Positions 46,338 through 52,928 of a stretch of 52,928 bases of DNA are shown here, piece by piece (positions within the stretch are counted from its first letter, which is position 1; the number at the start of each line of letters is the position of its first letter). Under the pieces are notes generated by a model. That model was not told the origin of the DNA. It did no database searches and was given only the letters and a program-made list of their open reading frames with translations. The translations under genes and the position numbers were made by a program. Source of the stretch: Nocardia donostiensis (GTDB lineage: Bacteria; Actinomycetota; Actinomycetes; Mycobacteriales; Mycobacteriaceae); NCBI RefSeq assembly GCF_002081715.1, contig NZ_MUKP01000035.1:1-52928 (forward strand), read 5' to 3'.

Positions 46338-46571
46338 ATGTCGGAGGAAACGGTTATCGACCCCACTCTGTTGCGTCTGCTCGCCTGCCCGCAGGACAAG
46401 GGTTCGCTGTATCTGGTCCGCGCCGATGACGGTGCGCACGTCCTCTACAACCCCCGGCTCCGCCGCGCCTATCCGATCGACAGCGGTATCCCGGTGCTGC
46501 TCGTCGACGAGGCCCGCGACGTCGACGAGGCTGAACACGAACAGTTGAGCGCCCAGTTCACCGAAGACTGA
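46338..46571 (+). CDS. Trm112-family protein (Rv1684-like)
   Basis: 77 residues. TLLRLLACPQDKGSLYLV...LYNPRLRRAYPIDSGIPVLLVDEA is the pattern of the Trm112/UPF0434 fold, whose proteins act as partners of methyltransferases. It keeps only one Cys of the usual zinc ligands (ACPQDKG), so it may be metal-free. M. tuberculosis Rv1684 (from memory) is its counterpart in the same position. TAGGTT at 46325-46330 with seven bases to the ATG predicts a leaderless mRNA, supporting this start over upstream in-frame codons. Confidence 0.85.
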   Translation: MSEETVIDPTLLRLLACPQDKGSLYLVRADDGAHVLYNPRLRRAYPIDSGIPVLLVDEARDVDEAEHEQLSAQFTED

Positions 46572-46590
46572 CAGTTTTCCGAGGCACCTG

Positions 46591-47214
46591 TCAGCCGGGT
46601 GTCTCGTCGACCGAGCCGATATCTCCGGTGAGGTACCGCTGCAGCGTGGGGCCGACGGCGGCAACGACCTCGGGTAACGGCAGCGAGGCGAGGGGTTCCA
46701 ACCTGACGATCTTGCGCGCCACGATCAGACCGACCATCTGCGAGGCGACCAGACTCACCCGCCGCCAGCCGTCGTCTCCTGGCCCCGCTACCCGCCGCCG
46801 GACCCGCTCCAGCACCACCTGCAGCAGGAAGTTGCGTATCAGCGAGGTCTCCCCACCGGCGATGACGCTGCGAACCTCTGCCACAGCCCCGGCACCTGCC
46901 GGCGAATCCCAGACGCCGACAACGGCGGACACGATGGTCTCGCCCAATCGGTCGAGCGGGGCCGCATCGATCTGCCGCAGCACGATCTCGGGGTCGATCG
47001 GAATCTGCACCACCGCGGCGAACAGCTGCTGCTTGGTGCCGAAGTAGTGGTGCACCAGCGCGGGATCGACCCCGGCATCGGTCGCCACCGCCCGGATCGA
47101 CGTCTTGTCGAACCCACTGTCGGCGAACCGGGCCCGGGCGGCGGCCAGTATCGCCTCCCGCGTCCCGGACTGTCCCGGTCTGCGCCCGGAGCGAGCGGGG
47201 CGCCCGCCGCTCAC
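46591..47214 (-). CDS. TetR-family transcriptional regulator (Rv1685c-like)
   Basis: 207 residues. Helix-turn-helix: TREAILAAARARFADSGFDKTSIRAVATDAGVDPALVHHYFGTKQQLFAAVV (about 16-67), then a ligand domain ending in EVVAAVGPTLQRYLTGD. GTG 47214 (VSGGRPARSGRRPGQ) overlaps the permease stop as GTGA; the long upstream extension in frame is not credible. It is the last gene of an ABC exporter operon, and a palindrome before the first gene is its probable target. Exporter induction by the exported compound would be the natural logic. Confidence 0.92.
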   Translation of the reverse strand: MSGGRPARSGRRPGQSGTREAILAAARARFADSGFDKTSIRAVATDAGVDPALVHHYFGTKQQLFAAVVQIPIDPEIVLRQIDAAPLDRLGETIVSAVVGVWDSPAGAGAVAEVRSVIAGGETSLIRNFLLQVVLERVRRRVAGPGDDGWRRVSLVASQMVGLIVARKIVRLEPLASLPLPEVVAAVGPTLQRYLTGDIGSVDETPG

Positions 47215-47984
47215 GCAGTCCGCCGTCGCAGCGTCGCTGCGCCGAGCACCAGCGCCACCACCGCGAAACCGGCCACCACCGCCAGATCCCGCCACATCAC
47301 CGCGGTCGGTTCCGGATACAGCGAGATCTGTTGCAACGCATCGACCGCGTAACTCAACGGCAGCACATTGCTGATGATCTCCAGCCACCGCGGCAACTGA
47401 TCGCGCGGTACGAGCAACCCACACAGGAAGATCTGTGGCGCAACCACTATCGGCATGAACTGCACCGCCTGGAATTCGGTGCGCGCGAATGCGCTGCACA
47501 ACAGGCCGAGCGCGACCCCGAGCACAGCGTCGACCACCGCGATCAGCACCACCCAGCCGGGACTGCCCGCGGATTCGAGGCCGAGCAACCAGAACGACAC
47601 CAGGCAGGCCACCGCCGCCTGCGCGGCCGCGGCCAGCGAGAACGCGGTCCCGTAGCCGCCGAGCAGGTCCAGTTTGGACAGCGGGGTGGTCAGCAGCCGT
47701 TCCAGGGTGCCCGAGGTGCGTTCCCGTTGCATGGCTATCGCGGTGATCAGGAACATCACAATGAACGGCAGAATGCCGAGCATGCTCATCCCGACCCGGT
47801 CGAACAGCGAGAGCGGTGAAGCCGAGGTGGCCGGTGTCTCCTTGTAGATGAAATACAGCAGCGTCATCAGCAGGGCAGGCACTACCAGGATCATCGCGAC
47901 GGTCCGGTGGTCGTTGCGTAACTGGCGCAGGATACGGGTCGTGGTCGCCGTATACGGCGTCACACGCACGCCGACGGTGCTCAT
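47211..47984 (-). CDS. ABC-2 type transporter permease (Rv1686c-like)
   Basis: 257 residues with six membrane helices, the first about 30-47 (VAMILVVPALLMTLLYFI). MQRERTSGTLERLLTTPLSKLDLLGGY is the typical ABC-2 cytoplasmic loop that contacts the ATPase. It overlaps both neighbours by four bases, so ATPase, permease and regulator are translated together. The family exports drugs, lipids or polysaccharides; the cargo is unknown. Confidence 0.92.
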   Translation of the reverse strand: MSTVGVRVTPYTATTTRILRQLRNDHRTVAMILVVPALLMTLLYFIYKETPATSASPLSLFDRVGMSMLGILPFIVMFLITAIAMQRERTSGTLERLLTTPLSKLDLLGGYGTAFSLAAAAQAAVACLVSFWLLGLESAGSPGWVVLIAVVDAVLGVALGLLCSAFARTEFQAVQFMPIVVAPQIFLCGLLVPRDQLPRWLEIISNVLPLSYAVDALQQISLYPEPTAVMWRDLAVVAGFAVVALVLGAATLRRRTA

Positions 47985-48712
47985 ACCGGCTCTCCCATCG
48001 TGATCAGGGTGAGGAAGGCTCGTTCGAGGTTCTGCTCACCGGTTTGTTCGCGCAGCTGATCGGGGCTGAGCTGGGCCAGCAGCCTGCCGTCACGCATCAG
48101 CAGCAACTGGTCGCAGTGGTCGGCTTCGTCCATCACATGACTGGACACCAGCAGCGTCGTGCCTGCCGCGGCCAGCTCGCGGAACTGTTTCCACAGACCG
48201 ACGCGCAGCACCGGATCCAGGCCGACGGTCGGCTCGTCCAGGACGAGCAGTTCGGGCCGGGCCACCAGCGCGCAGGCCAGGGAAGCGCGGGTGAGTTGGC
48301 CGCCGGAGAGTTCGTCTCCCCGCTGCTGCCGGTACTCCCGCAGCCCGACGGCGTCGAGCGCGGCCTCGATATCGTCGCGGTCGCGCCCGTAGAGCGCTGC
48401 GAAGTAGGCGACGTTATCGCGCAGGCTGATATCGGAGTAGATGCTGGGTGCCTGGGTCACGTATCCGATCCGACGGCGCAGCGCGGCGCTGCCCGCAGCC
48501 AGCCCCATCACGTCGATCTCACCGGATTCGGTGATCTGGGTGCCGACGATACTGCGCAGCAACGTCGTCTTACCGCACCCGGACGGCCCGAGCAGGCCGG
48601 TGATCGTGCCCCGCGGGACGGTGAGCGACACATCGTGCAGCACCACCTTCCTGCCCCGGCGGACCGTGAGGCCGCGGACGTCGACGGCAGGGGAGGTCGT
48701 GTGATCGGGCAT
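47981..48712 (-). CDS. ABC exporter ATP-binding protein (Rv1687c-like)
   Basis: 243 residues. Walker A GPSGCGKTT (about 36-44), the Q-loop in GYVTQAPSIYSD, signature LSGGQLTRASLA (about 135-146) and Walker B LLVLDEPTVGLD (about 154-165) are intact. The D-loop and H-loop (VSSHVMDEADHCDQ) are typical of drug or lipid exporters with ABC-2 permeases. First gene of the ATPase-permease-TetR operon, with an operator-like palindrome 25 bases upstream. Confidence 0.93.
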   Translation of the reverse strand: MPDHTTSPAVDVRGLTVRRGRKVVLHDVSLTVPRGTITGLLGPSGCGKTTLLRSIVGTQITESGEIDVMGLAAGSAALRRRIGYVTQAPSIYSDISLRDNVAYFAALYGRDRDDIEAALDAVGLREYRQQRGDELSGGQLTRASLACALVARPELLVLDEPTVGLDPVLRVGLWKQFRELAAAGTTLLVSSHVMDEADHCDQLLLMRDGRLLAQLSPDQLREQTGEQNLERAFLTLITMGEPV

Positions 48713-48736
48713 GGCCGTCTCGATTCGTCGAGCGTT

Positions 48737-48756
48737 AATTCATTATGCGATGAATT
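48737..48756. promoter_or_regulatory. Operator-like palindrome upstream of ABC exporter operon
   Basis: AATTCAT-TATGCG-ATGAATT, seven-base perfect arms, in an AT-rich island 25 bases before the ATPase start. Its position overlaps the expected -10 region of the reverse-strand promoter. It is the probable binding site of the operon's own TetR protein. Confidence 0.65.
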
Positions 48757-48804
48757 TACCGTCGGGGTGTTCAGCGCGCAAGGCACAAGGGTTGTTCCGG
48801 CTGG

Positions 48805-50325
48805 TCAATGGTGGTGGCGCGGAGGTGTTCCTGCTGCGCCGCCCGGTTCGACGACCACGAACTGGCCCATCATTCCGAGGTCTTCGTGCCAGAGCAGATG
48901 GCAGTGATACATGTAGGGCGTATCCGGATCGGCGGGACCGTCGAAACGCAGGGCCAGCCGCACCGAACTACCCGGCGGCAGGAACACTGTGTCCTTCGGA
49001 CCGGACAGTTCCGGTGGTGGGGCGGCGCCGTCGAACTCCAGCACCCGGAACTGCACATCATGCACATGAAAGTTGTGCGGCATCCCGTCGATATTGCGCA
49101 CCACCCAGGTTTCCGTGGTGCTGCGGGTGACGGTCAGATCGATACGGTCCATGGCCATCTCCTGGCCGTTCACGGTGGCGAAGGCCAGATCGAAGCGGCG
49201 CTCGGCCACCGAATCCGACCCGTCGGGGGTAGCGGCAGGCACCAATTCGGCAGGCAGCGCGGGGGAGGGACGCAACTGCTCGGCCGCCCGCAATTCGAGG
49301 ATGTCGAAGGTGTCGTCACCACCGCTGAACCGCTGAGTCCAGAAATTCATCCCCGCCTCCAGCGGGTAGCTGCGCAGTACGGTGCGCTCACCCGGCCGCA
49401 CCCGGACCACGATTTCACCCCGTTCGCCTGGTGAAAGCCGCAGCCGCTGCAGCCGCACGGGTCGTTCCAGCAGCCCGCCGTCGGAGGCGATCAGCGCGAA
49501 ATCGCGATCGTCGGCGAAACCGAAAGTGTAGGTGCGCGCAGTCGACGCGTTGAGCAGTCGCAACCGCACCAGCTCATCGGAAACCGTGCGGTACGGGGCG
49601 AGTGTCCCGTTGACCATGGTCCGATCCCCGAGAAAACCGACATCGCGGAACATCGTGTGACTGCTGTCGAATCCACTGCCCCGGAATCGCACGTCCTGCA
49701 CGATCAGCGGCAGATCGTCCACCCCATAGGTGCGCGGCAGCGGTAGCTGCGCCGATGCGGCATCATCGAGCAGGAACAGACCCGCCAGCCCGCGCTGTAC
49801 ATGGCCTTCGGTCGCGCCGTGCGGATGTGGGTGATACCAGAGCGTGGCCGCAGGCTGGTCCACCGTCCATTCCGGTGCCCAGCTGCCGCCCGGGTCGATC
49901 ATCTGATGCGGACCGCCGTCCATCGCCGCAGGCAGATGCATACCGTGCCAATGCACCGTCGACGCTTCCGGCAGCGCGTTGTGGATCTGTACCCGCACCC
50001 GTTCACCGCGGGCGGCACGCAGCGTGGGCCCGAGGTAGTCACCGTTGAAGCCCCAGGTAGTGGTGGTCTGCCCGGACCGGAACTCCCGCTGCCCGGAGCG
50101 CATCTGCAGATCGAAGACGCGGGTCCCGTCCGGATCGATCCGCGACGGCGCCATCGGCGGGATCGCCAGCTCCTCGGTGAACTCCACCGCTTCGACCGTG
50201 GACACCTCCGCCCGCGTGTACACCACGGCGACACCGCCCACCCCCAACGCCATCAGCATGATGACGAGCAAACCCAGACCGGCGAAAAGTGGCCGCTTAC
50301 CTCGTGGCCGCGTGGTGTAAGACAT
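48805..50325 (-). CDS. Membrane-anchored multicopper oxidase
   Basis: 506 residues from ATG 50325. A basic start and one hydrophobic helix (about 13-36) suggest an uncleaved anchor rather than a Tat signal. Three cupredoxin domains follow with all four copper motifs: HWHG (about 125-128), HPHPHG (about 165-170), HNFHVHD and HCHLLWHEDLGMM (about 474-486), where the Met is the axial type 1 ligand. The tail ends in three His. Such laccase/CueO-like enzymes oxidise Cu(I), Fe(II), Mn(II) or phenols with O2. It lies between an ABC exporter operon and mpg and has no copper chaperone neighbour. An in-frame 12-residue extension to 50361 is less likely. Confidence 0.93.
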   Translation of the reverse strand: MSYTTRPRGKRPLFAGLGLLVIMLMALGVGGVAVVYTRAEVSTVEAVEFTEELAIPPMAPSRIDPDGTRVFDLQMRSGQREFRSGQTTTTWGFNGDYLGPTLRAARGERVRVQIHNALPEASTVHWHGMHLPAAMDGGPHQMIDPGGSWAPEWTVDQPAATLWYHPHPHGATEGHVQRGLAGLFLLDDAASAQLPLPRTYGVDDLPLIVQDVRFRGSGFDSSHTMFRDVGFLGDRTMVNGTLAPYRTVSDELVRLRLLNASTARTYTFGFADDRDFALIASDGGLLERPVRLQRLRLSPGERGEIVVRVRPGERTVLRSYPLEAGMNFWTQRFSGGDDTFDILELRAAEQLRPSPALPAELVPAATPDGSDSVAERRFDLAFATVNGQEMAMDRIDLTVTRSTTETWVVRNIDGMPHNFHVHDVQFRVLEFDGAAPPPELSGPKDTVFLPPGSSVRLALRFDGPADPDTPYMYHCHLLWHEDLGMMGQFVVVEPGGAAGTPPRHHH

Positions 50326-50484
50326 GGAGCGACGGTAGGAATTCCGGCAGGTAGAGCACATCCAGGACAGCCCCGATCCGCACCCTGATTTCGCCTCTGC
50401 TCGTCTCGGCCCACCCGCCGCAACGAGGCACCGTGCGGCCCCTCCATGGCGTCCTCGTCCGGAACTGCTGCGACAATCCGGGGC

Positions 50485-51105
50485 GTGAGCGCCGAGGAAC
50501 TAGACGTCGAACCCCTGGCCGCCGCGCGCCGTCTGCTGGGGGCGACCCTGTGGTCGGGTCAGGTAGCGGTGCGCATCGTGGAGGTGGAGGCATACGGCGG
50601 TGACCCGGCCGGGCCCTGGCACGACCCCGCCGCGCACTCCGGTCGCGGGCGCACCCCGCGCAACGCGGTCATGTTCGGGCCGCCCGGCGTGCTGTACGTG
50701 TACCTGAGCTACGGGATGCACACCTGCGTCAACGTCACCAGCGGACCGGACGGGGTGGCCAGCGCGGTGCTGATCCGCGCCGGGGAGGTCGTCGCGGGCC
50801 ATGCGGTAGCACGCGAACGCCGCCGTCCCGCCCGCACCGACGCGGATCTGGCGAAAGGCCCGGGCAACCTCGGCGGTGCTCTCGGCATCGAACTCGCCGA
50901 CTACGGCACCCCGCTGTTCGATCCGCGGTCGTCGATTCGGCTGGAGCTGGGGGAACCGATCGACCCGGCGCTGATCGCCTCCGGTCCGCGGGTCGGGGTC
51001 AGCACCGCGGCGGATCGCCCATGGCGGCTGTGGCTGTCCGACTCCAGCGCCGTCTCGGTCTATCGCCGCAGCCCGCGCGCTCCCCGGATAGAGAAAACGG
51101 CCTGA
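50485..51105 (+). CDS. mpg: 3-methyladenine DNA glycosylase (AAG/MPG family)
   Basis: Removes alkylated and deaminated purines in base excision repair. 206 residues from GTG 50485; ATG 50446 would add 13. The AAG fold is clear: ARRLLGATLWSGQVAVRIVEVEAYGG (catalytic Glu in VEVEAYGG), HSGRGRTPRNAVMFGPPG, LYVYLSYGMHTCVNVTSG and KGPGNLGGALGI. GTG 50485 is preferred because it gives the N terminus AEELDVEPLAAA like that of the mycobacterial protein, recalled from memory. Divergent from the multicopper oxidase and just upstream of tyrS, as in mycobacteria. Confidence 0.93.
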   Translation: MSAEELDVEPLAAARRLLGATLWSGQVAVRIVEVEAYGGDPAGPWHDPAAHSGRGRTPRNAVMFGPPGVLYVYLSYGMHTCVNVTSGPDGVASAVLIRAGEVVAGHAVARERRRPARTDADLAKGPGNLGGALGIELADYGTPLFDPRSSIRLELGEPIDPALIASGPRVGVSTAADRPWRLWLSDSSAVSVYRRSPRAPRIEKTA

Positions 51106-51212
51106 CCACTCGAAGGCCACCGCGCCCGCCCGAAGCAGCATCGGGCGCGCCATCGTGTTCCGGGGAGATCCCGTGGCCGCCCGCGCTCCGGGAATGCGCA
51201 AAGATAGGCACC

Positions 51213-52505
<1,293 letters not shown>

Positions 52506-52512
52506 TCTTGGT

Positions 52513-52549
52513 GGCCTGAGTCACATCTGTGTGATTCAGGCCGTTTTCC
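52513..52549 (+). terminator. Intrinsic terminator of tyrS
   Basis: GGCCTGAGTCACA-TCTG-TGTGATTCAGGCC forms a 13-pair stem with one G-U pair, followed by GTTTTCC. It lies eight bases after the tyrS stop and isolates tyrS from the rRNA promoters. Confidence 0.85.
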
Positions 52550-52600
52550 GGCCCGAATGCAAGCCTCTGACCTGCGTAAACACACCGTTGTCGTGGCGAT

Positions 52601-52629
52601 TTGACGAAGTGTTCTCCGCCGCGTAACTT
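52601..52629 (+). promoter_or_regulatory. rRNA operon promoter P1
   Basis: TTGACG (52601-52606), 17-base spacer, TAACTT (52624-52629). Near-consensus -35 and optimal spacing, expected for a strong sigma-A promoter driving the rRNA operon whose genes begin past the window end. Confidence 0.75.
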
Positions 52630-52729
52630 ATTCCACGTCAGAGCGACACGGACACCGACCCGGAGCCCAAGAGCCCGGGAAACGAGGTTGGACGAGGAGC
52701 GCCTGACAGGACCGGTCGAAGAGCGGAGT

Positions 52730-52758
52730 TTGACTCTGAGCCACTGACTGGTTAAGCT
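52730..52758 (+). promoter_or_regulatory. rRNA operon promoter P2
   Basis: TTGACT (52730-52735), 17-base spacer, TAAGCT (52753-52758). It has the same geometry as P1, 129 bases downstream, giving tandem promoters as seen upstream of rrn operons in related actinobacteria. Confidence 0.8.
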
Positions 52759-52928
52759 GGAAAACCTGCCTCACCGAATACCGGGTAAGACCGGCTGTGA
52801 AGTGTGTGCGTGTGTTCTTTGAGAACTCAATAGTGTGTCGATGAATGTCAGTGCCAAATGTTTTTGGTTTCCGGTTCTTCATACCCCCGTGTGAGGGACT
52901 GGATGTTTTTTGTCAGCTATTTTCCGGC
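52759..52928 (+). other. rRNA precursor leader with boxA-like antitermination site
   Basis: Downstream of P2. TGTTCTTTGA (52813-52822), extended by GAACTCAATAGTGTG, matches the boxA-containing leader found before 16S genes in mycobacteria and nocardiae. T-rich stretches near 52860 and 52905 probably belong to the RNase III processing stem that pairs with sequence behind 16S. The mature 16S 5' end (AGAGTTTGATC) is not inside the window. No protein gene is credible here. Confidence 0.75.

Noticed and set aside
52628..52882. Reverse open frame in the rRNA leader
   Set aside because: Antisense to rrn promoters and boxA; such frames are chance in this region.
52860..52928. Start of the 16S rRNA gene
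   Set aside because: The conserved AGAGTTTGATC start is not reached before the window ends; only precursor leader is present.

Overview
The window is a contiguous stretch of very GC-rich actinobacterial chromosome, most likely from Nocardia or a close mycolic-acid-producing relative. The reasons are the gene order pheS-pheT, then argC-J-B-D-F-R, argG-argH, then an Rv1683-like lipase/acyl-CoA-synthetase fusion, a Trm112-like protein, a TetR/ABC-2 transporter trio, mpg and tyrS. From memory this is the order of the Mycobacterium tuberculosis Rv1649-Rv1689 region. Frequent GTG starts, many ATGA/GTGA four-base overlaps and promoters that seem to give leaderless mRNAs also fit. The window ends in an rRNA operon leader, just before the 16S gene.

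Layout. 1-7.1 kb: a truncated membrane protein, pheST, an alpha/beta hydrolase, two uncharacterised actinobacterial proteins and a VOC-fold protein. 7.2-10.1 kb: phosphoenolpyruvate carboxylase. 10.1-13.6 kb: two divergent regulator/enzyme pairs (TetR with an FAD monooxygenase; WYL regulator with a PPOX-fold protein), each with a palindrome between the genes. 13.6-22 kb: a seven-gene reverse-strand operon coding for an amino-acid-type ABC importer, two crotonase-fold enzymes and an NDP-forming acyl-CoA synthetase, divergent from an RpiR/SIS regulator with a TGCAAAT palindrome between them. 22-25.4 kb: a carotenoid-oxygenase-family enzyme, a LysE exporter and a TetR regulator.

25.4-36.1 kb: arginine biosynthesis. 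argCJBDFR are joined by four-base overlaps. argG-argH are separated from them by an inverted secreted hydrolase and a small 52-residue gene. argC and argG carry almost identical ARG boxes that overlap the -10 element, so ArgR, the last gene of the first block, probably represses both. 36.1-40.2 kb: SMR efflux protein, IPP isomerase and the Rv1683-like fusion protein.

40.2-46.2 kb: material absent between the Rv1683 and Rv1684 counterparts of M. tuberculosis. It starts with a decayed IS605-family tnpB-only element inserted exactly at a TTGAT site between two convergent stop codons. Next come three envelope-glycan genes: a WecE/RffA-like sugar aminotransferase, a membrane GT2 glycosyltransferase and a YfhO-like polytopic protein. 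46.3-52.5 kb: Trm112-like protein, TetR plus ABC-2 exporter operon, membrane-anchored multicopper oxidase, 3-methyladenine glycosylase, tyrS. 52.5 kb to the end: tyrS terminator, two tandem rrn promoters with perfect 17-base spacing, and the boxA-like antitermination leader.

The most novel-looking system is the transporter/CoA-ligase/crotonase operon at 13.6-22 kb, whose substrate cannot be named from sequence. The three-gene glycan module and the fossil TnpB insertion are next. All functions are inferred by reading the sequence; no database search was run.
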